Part shown: positions 15,748 through 23,475 of the stretch, piece after piece
How positions within the stretch are numbered: the first letter of the stretch is position 1
How the letters are laid out: each line of letters begins with the position of its first letter
Assembly: GCA_017431785.1 (NCBI GenBank)
Contig: JAFRKJ010000082.1
Coordinates: 1 to 64,000, forward strand
Origin: Bacillota bacterium
Lineage (GTDB): Bacteria; Bacillota; Clostridia; Peptostreptococcales; Anaerovoracaceae
Direction: 5' to 3'
Length of the DNA stretch: 64,000 nt
Notes under the pieces: model-generated
Seen by the model: the letters and a program-made list of their open reading frames with translations, nothing else
What the model was told of the DNA's origin: nothing
Databases searched by the model: none
Position numbers and translations under genes: made by a program

Positions 15748-16218
15748 AACGAACTTTGACAACTGAATACCCTTCATCAGGAACTTTCGTTCTGACTGCG
15801 AGCATGCGATGACCGGCGCGCCATGATTCCGGACCTTCCGGAGGAGCGAGAAACGCAATGAGGATCCAAAAGGGCAGATGGCATCTGCCAATGTGCCATG
15901 ACCAGCGGAGCGGACAATGATACTTCCGTCCGGCAGCACTAAGGTGCGGGGCGGCCCGTGGAGATCCTTCGGGGGGTTTGATTCCCATGCGAGCTGCCCA
16001 GTCCAGCAGCCGCCTGATGACAGCACCGGGAGGGCCCGGGAAGCGGACGGAGCGCTGCGAATACTCCGCATGTAATGGATAAACTGAAATGGAGATCAGA
16101 TCCTTATTTCTGATCCGGATCTGATCTCCCTGATTCTGAAAAACAGAGTCGGCATACATAGTCATTCAGCACACCTTTTTTGTTGTGCAGAAAATGGCTG
16201 TGTATGCCGGCTTTTTTT
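15723..16218 (+). ncRNA. Candidate structured RNA of about 495 nt, operator-controlled
   Basis: No convincing coding sequence lies between the strong rightward promoter (TSS near 15723) and the terminator ending at 16218. Structures visible in the + strand RNA include GAACGAA/TTCGTTC near 15747 and 15788, GGCAGAT-GGC-ATCTGCC near 15870 and a perfect 12-bp stem GGAGATCAGATC (16091-16102) with GATCTGATCTCC (16118-16129). The terminator stem has three U-G pairs that pair only in RNA copied from this strand. I do not recognise the family. Two overlapping minus-strand ORFs here lack ribosome sites and look spurious. Confidence 0.45.
16148..16218 (+). terminator. Strong terminator closing the non-coding region
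   Basis: An 18-bp stem, 16148-16165 with 16194-16211, encloses a second hairpin (GCACA/TGTGC) and is followed by seven T (16212-16218). The three wobble pairs are all U-G in the + strand transcript, which fixes its orientation. Confidence 0.85.
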
Positions 16219-16219
16219 C

Positions 16220-16323
16220 GTGGTCTGAAAGCCGGCAGTGACGGTGATGACGCAGATGACGATGCATTCGCCTATGGGGAAATGACCGTCATGATCGTCA
16301 CCATCGTCATTCGCAGAGACCAC
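16220..16323 (+). promoter_or_regulatory. Long inverted repeat with TGACG units before repA-like gene
   Basis: GTGGTCT (16220-16226) pairs with AGACCAC (16317-16323). Inside, TGACG-type units occur three times on the left arm (from about 16240) and CGTCA-type units three times on the right arm (to about 16310). It lies 20 bp before the ribosome site of the RepA-like ATPase. It could be an mRNA leader structure or an iteron-like origin. Confidence 0.45.
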
Positions 16324-16349
16324 AAAAGCCAAACCGAAAGGAGGTTGTT

Positions 16350-17444
16350 ATGGCTTTCAAATTAATACAGGCGGAGGAGCTGTTCTATGAGCCGCTGGAT
16401 CCCGCAAAAGCAGAGATGATCGTGGAGGATATGATCCCGCAGGGACTGACGCTCCTTGCCGGCGCCGCCAAATCATGCAAAAGCTGGATGATGCTGGACA
16501 TGTGCCTCGCCGTATCATCCGGTAGACCGTTCCTGGGAAGGAGGACGCTTCCCTGTGAGGTCGCGTACTTTCCCCTGGAGGATCAAAAGGAACGCCTGAA
16601 AAGGAGGCTGCTCGATCTGGGTGAAGTACCGACGCCAGCCTTGCACATCTGCACAGAACGCAGAAGTCTGGAGCAGGGATTTCTGAAAGAACTGCAGGAA
16701 ACACTGCAGGAGCATCCGGGAATCAGGATGGTGGTCATCGACACGCTGCAGAAGATCCGGGAAGACGGCAGCGGCATATCCACCGCGAACCAGTACAGCA
16801 AGGAAGACGCTGAGATCTCAAAACTCAAAACGTTTGCAGACAATCACGGCATTGCCGTCGTCTGTGTGCATCACCTGCGGAAGAAGCCGGATAAAAGAGA
16901 TCCCGTCAATGAGATCCTCGGCTCTGCCGCAATGAGCAGTGTACCTGATCAGATCCTGCGGCTGGAAAAGGAGCGGCGTCAGACTCATGGTGAGTTGTCT
17001 TCCGTCGGCCGCGACAGCCCGCAGTGGAAGATGGTTTTGGAATTCGATGATCGGCGATGGCATCTGATCAGGGAAGAGACGGAAGATGAAATCGCAAAAG
17101 AAGAGATCCCCGAAGTGCTTTACCGGATCGCAGAGCTGGTCAAAGGCTGCGGGGAGTGGACCGGGACTGCCACACAGCTGCTCGAGGTGGTGGATGAGGA
17201 AGAGATGCCGCCGAACATCCTCAGCGCGAAGATATCCAGATTCTACTACGACGTCCTGTATCCTGCAGGCATCACCATGCAGCAGAAGCGTACGTCAAGT
17301 GAGCGGCTGATGACTCTGACCTGCCATCCTCAGTCTGAAGACGATGAATCCGCTGATGCGTCCGCTGAAGAGACGCCGCTGACCTGGGAGGAATCTGTAG
17401 AGAAGGCGAAGAATATCCTCACGCAGGGTGGTGAGAGCACATGA
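16350..17444 (+). CDS. RepA-like AAA/RecA-fold ATPase
   Basis: A 364-residue P-loop ATPase of the RepA/RecA-like hexameric helicase group. Walker A is LLAGAAKSCKSWMML, the Walker B-type strand is IRMVVIDTLQKIR, and a sensor stretch VVCVHHLRK follows; the C-terminal third is a winged-helix-like region (about 235-330) with an acidic tail. In plasmids RepA unwinds DNA at the origin; in integrative mobilizable elements relatives support replication of the excised circle. It starts at ATG after AAAGGAGG and is preceded by an unusual long inverted repeat. MobC and relaxase genes follow. Confidence 0.82.
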   Translation: MAFKLIQAEELFYEPLDPAKAEMIVEDMIPQGLTLLAGAAKSCKSWMMLDMCLAVSSGRPFLGRRTLPCEVAYFPLEDQKERLKRRLLDLGEVPTPALHICTERRSLEQGFLKELQETLQEHPGIRMVVIDTLQKIREDGSGISTANQYSKEDAEISKLKTFADNHGIAVVCVHHLRKKPDKRDPVNEILGSAAMSSVPDQILRLEKERRQTHGELSSVGRDSPQWKMVLEFDDRRWHLIREETEDEIAKEEIPEVLYRIAELVKGCGEWTGTATQLLEVVDEEEMPPNILSAKISRFYYDVLYPAGITMQQKRTSSERLMTLTCHPQSEDDESADASAEETPLTWEESVEKAKNILTQGGEST

Positions 17445-17537
17445 GAAGTACAGGACAAAGAATTCCGAATGGGGAAAGCGTGTATGGCCACAAAATGTAT
17501 TGCCGTGAAAAGTGCGTCTGCAGATGCAGCGAGCATA

Positions 17538-17625
17538 GGCGATGTATCGCCGCCGGTGCAGCCGGTCCGGTAAACCGGCTCCGGCCATACACCGAAAAGG
17601 GGCGCCGCCCCTATGACCCCGGGAC
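17538..17625 (+). other. Candidate oriT of the mobilizable element
   Basis: Three hairpins lie in 75 bp just upstream of mobC: GGCGAT/ATCGCC (17538-17551), AGCCGGT/ACCGGCT (17560-17580) and AGGGGC/GCCCCT (17598-17612), the last followed by ATGACCCCGG. The ICE has a GC-rich palindrome followed by CTGAAACCCCGG in the same position before its own mobC (62150-62172). The shared layout suggests the nick region recognised by related MOBP relaxases. Confidence 0.5.
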
Positions 17626-17689
17626 GAATATCCGGCAGAAAAAATCAATTGGAGCAAGCAAGAATTATTTGAGAAAGGCGGGATAAAAA

Positions 17690-18052
17690 ATGCGGAAACG
17701 AAACACAGGAATCAACATCAGAGTGACCGAACCGGAAAAGAAAACGATTGCTGAAAATGCCAAACGCTGCAACCTGACGGTCTCGGAATATCTCCGGAAA
17801 CTGGCGACGGAGCATGAACCAAAGGAGCTTCCGAAGAAAGAGATCTATGAAGAGATGGTCAGCCTTGACCGGAAATTTCGTCGCTTGCTGAGCGAACTGG
17901 TGCCAGGTGAAGACGCTGAACTGCAGAAAAAATATCTCCATGATCTGCAGGAACTCAGAGACATCATGAACCGGATATGGATGCTCCTGATGGCGAATTA
18001 CGACACCGAAAAGACAGGCAGGAAAGGAACGGCGGGACATGGCAACGACTAA
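17690..18052 (+). CDS. mobC: MobC-like relaxosome accessory protein
   Basis: A 120-residue basic protein with a ribbon-helix-helix-like N-terminus (INIRVTEPEKKTIAENAKRCNLTVSEYLRKLAT) and a helical C-terminal half containing LRDIMNRIWMLLMANY, the layout of plasmid mobilization protein MobC. It helps the relaxase open the nick region at oriT. The start is ATG after GGCGGG; the 3' end overlaps the relaxase gene by 14 bp, indicating coupled translation. Confidence 0.82.
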   Translation: MRKRNTGINIRVTEPEKKTIAENAKRCNLTVSEYLRKLATEHEPKELPKKEIYEEMVSLDRKFRRLLSELVPGEDAELQKKYLHDLQELRDIMNRIWMLLMANYDTEKTGRKGTAGHGND

Positions 18053-19406
18053 GATATGGCCGATCAAAGACAGCCTGAAACGGGTCACGGACTATGCTGC
18101 CAATCCGGAGAAAACAGAATTCGATGACCTGAAAGCGTCCATCGGTTACGCGGTCAATGGAGAAAAAACAGGATTTGGTGATGAAAAAGTCTATCTGACG
18201 ACCGGCATCCGCTGCAGCGCAGACACGGCCTTTGAGGAGATGACGGCGGTCAAAGAGGCCTTCGGAAAGACATCCGGCAATGTCGCCTACCACGCCTATC
18301 AGAGCTTCAAACCGGGTGAAGTCACACCGCAGCAGTGTCATCAGATCGGTGTAGATCTTGCCGATAAACTCTGGGGTGACCGGTTCCAGGTGCTGGTCGC
18401 GACACATCTTGACAAGGAGCATCTGCACAATCATTTCATCATCAATTCTGTTTCATTCACAGACGGAAAGAAGTTCAATGACAACAAAGCGACGTACCGG
18501 AAACTGCGTGAGACATCTGACGCGCTCTGCGCAGTGCGCGGCCTGTCTGTGATCGAACGACCCGGAGGCAAGACGCCGCGGCAGATCTATTTCGCAGAGA
18601 AAAACGGCGAGGCGACTAAATATAATCTGATGCGCTGGGCGATCGATGAGGCAGTATCCATGAGCACAAATACGGAGATGTTCGAGGCGGCGCTCCGGAA
18701 AAAAGGGTATCTGATCCGGGCAGATGAAAACCGGAAATATCCGGTAATCTGTTCCGTCTACGGCGGCAGACCCACAAGACTTTATCAGCTTGGCAAGGAT
18801 TACGAACCGCAGAAGATCTATGAAAGGATCTGTGAAAATGACCTCAGCAGCAGGGAGAAATACTACCGGTTTATGTATGGGGACGGCACAAGGATCCAGC
18901 CGAAAAGGATCCGTACGAACAGCCCGAAGCCAAAGCAGAAGATCAAAGGTCTTTTCGCACTGTATCTGCACTATCTTTATCTTCTCGGTTACCGGCCGAA
19001 GAGAAATCATTATCAACCTCTGACGCCGGAGATGAAAGCTGCGATGCGCAAATGCGATGAGTATTCCAGACAGGCAAGGCTGCTGGCAAGAGAGGATCTC
19101 AGCACGGAAGGTGATGTAAAGGAATTGATCAGGCAGACCGATGCACGCATCACCGTCTTTTGCGCAGAGCGGCAGAAGATCCGAAACAGGATGCGGAGAT
19201 GTCAAGATCCGGTTCAAATGGATCAGCTGCGGCAGAAACGGGACGGCCTGACAGCGGAGATCAAAACGCTCCGAGCCGACAGGAAAACCGCCGGTCAGAT
19301 CCTGGACCGGGCAGAGCAGATCCGGGAAGACGTGGCCAGGGAATACGCCGCCAGAGAAAAGAGGCAGAGGCAAAAAACAAAACAGCCGGAGCGAGAGACA
19401 AGGTAA
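18039..19406 (+). CDS. MOBP-type relaxase
   Basis: A 455-residue relaxase/mobilization nuclease. The N-terminal domain carries the three-histidine motif in VATHLDKEHLHNHFIINSVSF and an upstream Tyr-containing segment (IGYAVNGEKT) expected to hold the catalytic Tyr; a VAYHAYQSFKPGE motif is typical of this MobA/VirD2-like family. The C-terminal third is basic and predicted coiled coil. It nicks and pilots the element's DNA in transfer. It is paralogous to the ICE relaxase at 62517 (shared HNHFI.NSVSF..GKK). A terminator follows. Confidence 0.9.
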   Translation: MATTKIWPIKDSLKRVTDYAANPEKTEFDDLKASIGYAVNGEKTGFGDEKVYLTTGIRCSADTAFEEMTAVKEAFGKTSGNVAYHAYQSFKPGEVTPQQCHQIGVDLADKLWGDRFQVLVATHLDKEHLHNHFIINSVSFTDGKKFNDNKATYRKLRETSDALCAVRGLSVIERPGGKTPRQIYFAEKNGEATKYNLMRWAIDEAVSMSTNTEMFEAALRKKGYLIRADENRKYPVICSVYGGRPTRLYQLGKDYEPQKIYERICENDLSSREKYYRFMYGDGTRIQPKRIRTNSPKPKQKIKGLFALYLHYLYLLGYRPKRNHYQPLTPEMKAAMRKCDEYSRQARLLAREDLSTEGDVKELIRQTDARITVFCAERQKIRNRMRRCQDPVQMDQLRQKRDGLTAEIKTLRADRKTAGQILDRAEQIREDVAREYAAREKRQRQKTKQPERETR

Positions 19407-19417
19407 ATAAGAATACA

Positions 19418-19464
19418 GCAAAATCACACCCCTGTGGGGATTCATTTCTCACAGGGGCTTTTGC
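19418..19464 (+). terminator. Terminator after relaxase gene
   Basis: CCCCTGTG (19429-19436) pairs with CACAGGGG (19450-19457). The flanking GCAAAA and TTTTGC (19418-19423 and 19459-19464) extend the stem and supply a T-run. Confidence 0.75.
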
Positions 19465-19482
19465 ATTTAAAAGGGGGAAACT

Positions 19483-20862
19483 ATGAAAAAAATTGACTGG
19501 AGTATCAGACCGGAGTTACAGGGAATGGTCGAAGATGGTATAATTACGGAGACACAGGCAAGGGAGGTGATAATGAAAGCCAAAAAAACTGAAGATGAAA
19601 AGAGACGGGATGAACTGCAGGCACTGTTCAGCAAGGTTCATACTGCACCGATCACACAGGGCCCGGACGGCAGATGGCGTACGAAAGTCACGACACCGGA
19701 CGGGAAGAAGAAACCGATATCAAAGACCTATCTTGATGATATGGAACGCGCACTGAATCTGAATTACTTCGGGATCGAAACCGCGGAGAAAGTGAAGGAA
19801 ACCGTGACCATCCGGTCACTGTATCCGATTTGGCTCGCTGAGAAAAAGATGCTTCAGGAAGCGAGTACGATCATATCAATTGAATCAAAATGGCGCAATG
19901 ACATCGAACCCTGTGAGCAGCTCGTGGATACACCGATCAAACTGCTGAACGTCGATATCGTCAAGACCTGGGCGCTGCGGCTGCTCAACGGAACAGACGA
20001 AAAGCCTGGCTGCAAAGTGGCGTACTTCTACAATATCAAGGCCATCGTGAACGAGATCCTGGATAAGGCGATCGAACGCGATATCGTGCAGTACAATGTA
20101 TCCAGAAATACAAAGATCGAAGGCATGCAGGCGAGGAAAGCGAAGGAAAAAGTATCATGCGCAGGGGACGACGATGATGAAGATCTGGAGACGATCATCA
20201 CCCTGACGGATGAAGAACTGGCAAAGATCGAAGTAGCTGCAAGGGAGCTGATGAATGACGAACAGACCGATCGGCCGCTGACCTATCTGATGTTCCTCTT
20301 TGCGAGGGAAGTCGGTCTGAGGATCGGTGAACTGCTGGAACTGCAGCACAAGGACGTCATGGAAGACGGTCTGCATGTGAGAAGGTTCTATGCCTATACA
20401 GAAGACAGTACGGATCCGGAAACCGGAGAAAGAATCCATAAGATCAAGAAATGGCTGAAGAACTACAAGATATCGCGCGTGATCCCGCTCACCGATGAAG
20501 CGCTGTCAATACTGGAAGAAGTTAAGCGTTTCAAGGATGAAGCCGGCATCTCATCAGAACATATCTTTTCCGCCGATGAACATCCCGTGGATTACGGCCA
20601 TGCGAACCGGTGCATGAAGAAGCTGTGCAGAAAAGCCGGTCTGCCGGATCATCGGATGTATGTGTTCCGTAAAACCTGGATCACCGCGCTGGTGGATCAT
20701 TCCGATCTGACACTGGCACAGATCGCGAATCTGGCCGGAAACACACCGGCAGTCATCATGAAATCCTACTACGGAAGACGCGACGGACTGCCCGATGCGT
20801 CAACCATTTCTGCCGCACTCAGAAACGGCAGTGTTACCAAAAACGCGCAGATCATTGCGTAA
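19483..20862 (+). CDS. Tyrosine recombinase / integrase
   Basis: A 459-residue integrase. A basic N-terminal arm-binding region precedes a SAM-like core-binding domain (about 105-205) and the catalytic domain (about 245-450). Visible catalytic positions are Arg in REVGLRIGELLEL, the His-x-x-Arg box as YVFRKTW, and Tyr in SYYGRR near the C-terminus. It should integrate and excise the element by recombination at tRNA-Glu, which starts about 100 bp downstream. ATG 19483 follows GGGGGAAA. No excisionase gene was recognised. Confidence 0.9.
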   Translation: MKKIDWSIRPELQGMVEDGIITETQAREVIMKAKKTEDEKRRDELQALFSKVHTAPITQGPDGRWRTKVTTPDGKKKPISKTYLDDMERALNLNYFGIETAEKVKETVTIRSLYPIWLAEKKMLQEASTIISIESKWRNDIEPCEQLVDTPIKLLNVDIVKTWALRLLNGTDEKPGCKVAYFYNIKAIVNEILDKAIERDIVQYNVSRNTKIEGMQARKAKEKVSCAGDDDDEDLETIITLTDEELAKIEVAARELMNDEQTDRPLTYLMFLFAREVGLRIGELLELQHKDVMEDGLHVRRFYAYTEDSTDPETGERIHKIKKWLKNYKISRVIPLTDEALSILEEVKRFKDEAGISSEHIFSADEHPVDYGHANRCMKKLCRKAGLPDHRMYVFRKTWITALVDHSDLTLAQIANLAGNTPAVIMKSYYGRRDGLPDASTISAALRNGSVTKNAQIIA

Positions 20863-20898
20863 TAATCGTTAACTGTTACCTGAACTGTTACCAAAAAA
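20831..20898. repeat. Repeated TGTTACC sites at element end
   Basis: TGTTACC occurs three times: inside the integrase 3' end (followed by AAAAACGCG), then as AACTGTTACC twice, 12 bp apart, the last followed by AAAAAACGCG. Such short direct repeats next to an integrase gene commonly are arm-type binding sites; the function here is inferred. Confidence 0.45.
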
Positions 20899-20911
20899 CG
20901 CGTTTTAATCT

Positions 20912-20960
20912 AAAAAAACACTCCAATAAAGTCGGAGGAACGTTGAAATTTCAACGTTCC
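20912..20960 (-). terminator. tRNA-Glu terminator and 24-bp palindrome
   Basis: Downstream of tRNA-Glu on the minus strand, a perfect 24-bp palindrome (20937-20960, arms GGAACGTTGAAA) is followed by a CTCC/GGAG hairpin and seven T (about 20935-20912). The latter is a plausible terminator; the palindrome may be part of the attachment or excision site. Confidence 0.5.
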
Positions 20961-20965
20961 GTACA

Positions 20966-21040
20966 TGGTACTCGATAGGGGAGTCGAACCCCTGATTCAG
21001 CCGTGAGAGGGCTGCGTCTTGACCACTTGACCAATCGAGC
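20966..21040 (-). tRNA. tRNA-Glu (CUC anticodon)
   Basis: A complete cloverleaf on the minus strand: acceptor GCTCGAT with ATCGAGT, D-arm GGTCAAGTGGTC, anticodon stem CAGCC/GGCTG with loop CTCTCAC (anticodon CTC, Glu), T-arm with GGTTCGACTCCCC, encoded CCA. It is the likely integration target of the adjacent element, whose integrase gene points at its 3' end. Confidence 0.93.
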
Positions 21041-21062
21041 ATATTCATTTGTCGCGGACGTT

Positions 21063-21092
21063 AGTATAACACAACGTCCGCGGCTTTGTAAA
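21063..21092 (-). promoter_or_regulatory. tRNA-Glu promoter
   Basis: On the minus strand, TTTACA (21092-21087), an 18-bp spacer and TATACT (21068-21063). A perfect 10-bp inverted repeat CGCGGACGTT/AACGTCCGCG (21053-21082) surrounds the -10 and may terminate the GNAT transcript. Confidence 0.5.
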
Positions 21093-21124
21093 GACCAAAT
21101 ATATCAAAGATTTGCAGCCGGATT

Positions 21125-21640
21125 TCAAAGGAAGATATCCATGTCGTACCAGACGGCGCCGCCGTAGACAGATTGAGACACACCTAACAAGTGGTATCCG
21201 AATTTCTCATACATCTTGATGTTCTTTTCAACGCAGGTGAGGACCATACGCTTGCGGCCTTTTGCTTTTTCGCGCTCGGCGTAGACGCGCATGATTTCCC
21301 GCCCCAAACCCAGACCTCTGTACTGGGGCATGACGACGAGGCTGACGAGCATGATCGTGCTTCCGTCAGGATCGTGCAGTTTCCCGCCTTCCGAGAAGAA
21401 CTCATCCCGGATAACGCTTTCGTTGGTCGCGACACCATTCACGTAGCCTGCGATTTCTCCGGTTGCTTTATCGACCGCAAGGAGAAAGAACTCTGGTGCG
21501 GCATAGACCCGGTCGAGAATCTCCTCGCGGGTGCAGCCTTCACCCGGAGGCATGCATACATCTTCCATGTAAATGGTATGGTCGACCTCCTCCATATTGC
21601 TGGGGTCGATAGTCCGGAATGCAAAACGTTCCTGCAGCAT
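21125..21640 (-). CDS. GNAT-family N-acetyltransferase
   Basis: A 171-residue acetyltransferase. The acetyl-CoA site is visible as VVMPQYRGLGLGREIMRVYAEREK, preceded by the GYVNG strand and followed by MVLTCVEKNIKMYEKFGYHLLG, the usual C-terminal GNAT motif. The substrate is unknown. The start is set at 21640, where GGAGAG precedes ATG by 5 nt; a longer frame reaches into the upstream yjbQ gene. It is 2 bp downstream of the YjbQ stop, so the two are one operon. Confidence 0.88.
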   Translation of the reverse strand: MLQERFAFRTIDPSNMEEVDHTIYMEDVCMPPGEGCTREEILDRVYAAPEFFLLAVDKATGEIAGYVNGVATNESVIRDEFFSEGGKLHDPDGSTIMLVSLVVMPQYRGLGLGREIMRVYAEREKAKGRKRMVLTCVEKNIKMYEKFGYHLLGVSQSVYGGAVWYDMDIFL

Positions 21641-21642
21641 AA

Positions 21643-22059
21643 TTACTCTCCGATGATTTTGATGAGCGCGCGCTTGTTGCGCTTCCCATCCAGTTCGTAG
21701 TAGAAGATCTGCTCCCATGGGCCGAAGTCCAGTTGACCGTCCGTTACGGCGCAGACAACTTCACGACCCATGAGCTGGCGCTTGCAGTGGGCGTCGCCAT
21801 TGTCTTCAAAGCCATTGTGATCGTACTGGTCGTAAGGCTTTTCCGGTGCGAGGCGCTCGAGGAGCCGTTCAAAATCACGATGGAGTCCCGGCTCATCGTC
21901 ATTGATGATCACGCTTGCAGTGATGTGCATCGGATTGACCAGACAGAGACCTTCTTTGATACCGCTCTCATCAATCGCCTGCTGTACGTCGCGGGTGATG
22001 TTCACAAGACCGCGTCGCTGCGGCAGATTGAACCACATTTCCTTTCTAAATGATTTCAT
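21643..22059 (-). CDS. YjbQ/UPF0047 family protein
   Basis: A 138-residue protein of the YjbQ family, a small beta-rich fold with a metal-binding His cluster; [14 protein letters not shown] and [35 protein letters not shown] are its signatures. E. coli YjbQ has weak thiamin-phosphate synthase activity, and the physiological role is not settled. It is co-transcribed with the GNAT gene. Confidence 0.9.
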   Translation of the reverse strand: MKSFRKEMWFNLPQRRGLVNITRDVQQAIDESGIKEGLCLVNPMHITASVIINDDEPGLHRDFERLLERLAPEKPYDQYDHNGFEDNGDAHCKRQLMGREVVCAVTDGQLDFGPWEQIFYYELDGKRNKRALIKIIGE

Positions 22060-22163
22060 AATGAATATCCCCCAGTCTTACTTATGGGATTATTTTATAA
22101 AAACAAGGTCATCATTTCAAGTGTGCACGCGGTTCTTTCGGGTTCTCAGAGGACGGCACATCC

Positions 22164-22192
22164 TTGACACCGCAAGGGTCAGACCATATAAT
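22164..22192 (+). promoter_or_regulatory. Promoter of the coaB-coaC-thrC operon
   Basis: A consensus sigma-A promoter: TTGACA (22164-22169), a 17-bp spacer, TATAAT (22187-22192), 42 bp before coaB. Confidence 0.85.
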
Positions 22193-22233
22193 TTTATGAT
22201 GGGGAAGACCATGGAAGGAGCAATGCAAAAGCT

Positions 22234-22935
22234 ATGAAAATCGTAATTACAGCAGGCGGTACAAGCGAGCGTATCGACGATGTCAGAACCATTACGAATT
22301 CTTCGACAGGCAGCCTTGGTTTTGCAATAGGAAATGCATTCAAAGTGGTAGACGAGATTGAAAAAATCTACTATCTGCACGGCAAGAGAGCAGTCTGGCC
22401 GGAGGACGCTAAAGTGGAACCTGTGGAAATCGGAGGTGTTCTGGATCTGAAGGAAAACCTGACGAGAATCCTGCAGGAAGATACTATTGACGCAGTCATT
22501 CATGCCATGGCGGTCAGCGACTACATGGTGCATCAGGTGACCACATTGGATAAGCTCATGGGAACAGAAGATCCGGAGCACGCTCAGGATTTGAGTGGCA
22601 ACAAGATCAGTTCAGATATCGATGACCTGATCATCCACATGAAGCGTTCCCCGAAGGTTATCAGCATTATCAAAGAGACAAGTCCTGACACTACACTGGT
22701 GGGATTCAAACTACTCAGCGGCGTACCCCATGAAGAACTGATCGATGTAGGATACAGGCTTTTGCAGAAGAACAACTGCGATTTCGTCATGGCGAACGAC
22801 CTGAGAGAGATCGGCAGGGACTTCCACAAAGGTTACCTGATCCATAAGGACAAGTCATACGATTCCATGAACACGAACGAGGAAATCGCGCAGATGATCG
22901 TCCGCCGAGTCCTCGAAGAAAGGAAAGGGAAATAG
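22234..22935 (+). CDS. coaB: Phosphopantothenate-cysteine ligase
   Basis: A 233-residue free-standing CoaB that joins cysteine to 4'-phosphopantothenate in coenzyme A synthesis. It has the CoaB start VITAGGTSERIDDVRTITNSSTG, the AMAVSDYM block and NDLREI near the C-terminus. It is the short streptococcal/clostridial form, not fused to CoaC; coaC follows immediately (stop and ATG adjacent). The threonine synthase gene is the third gene of the unit. Confidence 0.93.
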   Translation: MKIVITAGGTSERIDDVRTITNSSTGSLGFAIGNAFKVVDEIEKIYYLHGKRAVWPEDAKVEPVEIGGVLDLKENLTRILQEDTIDAVIHAMAVSDYMVHQVTTLDKLMGTEDPEHAQDLSGNKISSDIDDLIIHMKRSPKVISIIKETSPDTTLVGFKLLSGVPHEELIDVGYRLLQKNNCDFVMANDLREIGRDFHKGYLIHKDKSYDSMNTNEEIAQMIVRRVLEERKGK

Positions 22936-23475
22936 ATGTATATCGTACTTGGAGTAACAGGAAGCATCTCCGCTTACAAGGCGGCGGATATTGCGAACCG
23001 TCTGCACAAGGACGGACATGAAGTGCACGTTGTCATGACGGATGGCGCGAAGGAATTCATCACACCGCTGACATTGCAGACGCTTTCCAAGAACAAAGTC
23101 CACGCAAACGAGTTTGAGGAATATGACCCGACCATCGTCAAGCATATCGATCTGGCGGGCAACGCTGATGTTGTGCTGATCGCACCGGCAACGGCGAATA
23201 TTATCGGGAAGATCGCAAACGGGATTGCCGATGACCTGCTGACTGCCGTAACGATGGCAGCGGCAAATCAGGCGAAAATCATCATTGCGCCGGCCATGAA
23301 CACCAACATGTATGAGAACCCGATCGTGCAGGCGAATATCAAGAAACTCGAAGATCTCGGTTACCAGTTCATCGAGCCGAAGGATTCACACCTTGCCTGC
23401 GGGACAACAGGCAAAGGCGCCCTCGCCGACGTAGACGACATAGTAAGAATCACAGAAGGAGCAGAAGCTAAATGA
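22936..23475 (+). CDS. coaC: Phosphopantothenoylcysteine decarboxylase
   Basis: A 179-residue flavoprotein of the HFCD family that decarboxylates phosphopantothenoylcysteine to 4'-phosphopantetheine. Visible are the N-terminal VTGSISAYKAADIANRL, the active-site His in KHIDLAGNADVVLIAPATANIIGKIANGIADDLL, APAMNTNMY and the CGTTGKGALADV substrate clamp with its Cys. It completes the two split steps begun by CoaB. The last codons overlap the thrC start by 4 bp. Confidence 0.95.
   Translation: MYIVLGVTGSISAYKAADIANRLHKDGHEVHVVMTDGAKEFITPLTLQTLSKNKVHANEFEEYDPTIVKHIDLAGNADVVLIAPATANIIGKIANGIADDLLTAVTMAAANQAKIIIAPAMNTNMYENPIVQANIKKLEDLGYQFIEPKDSHLACGTTGKGALADVDDIVRITEGAEAK

Larger units (their letters stand above)
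14952..20965 (+). mobile_element. Integrative mobilizable element at tRNA-Glu
   Basis: XRE regulator with operators, non-coding RNA, RepA-like ATPase, oriT candidate, MobC, relaxase and integrase lie in order, with the integrase pointing at the 3' end of tRNA-Glu. There are no secretion genes, so it would need a helper conjugative system. The right end is at the tRNA; I found no copy of the tRNA 3' end on the left, so that boundary (somewhere in 14490-14950) is open. Confidence 0.78.

Noticed and set aside
15721..16165. Two overlapping minus-strand ORFs (116 and 143 codons)
   Set aside because: No ribosome sites, no recognisable protein, and stem wobble pairs show that the + strand is the functional transcript.
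17441..17686. 81-codon ORF starting in the RepA-like stop (ATGA)
   Set aside because: The frame runs through three hairpins of the oriT candidate, is Cys/Arg/Gly-biased and matches nothing; treated as non-coding.
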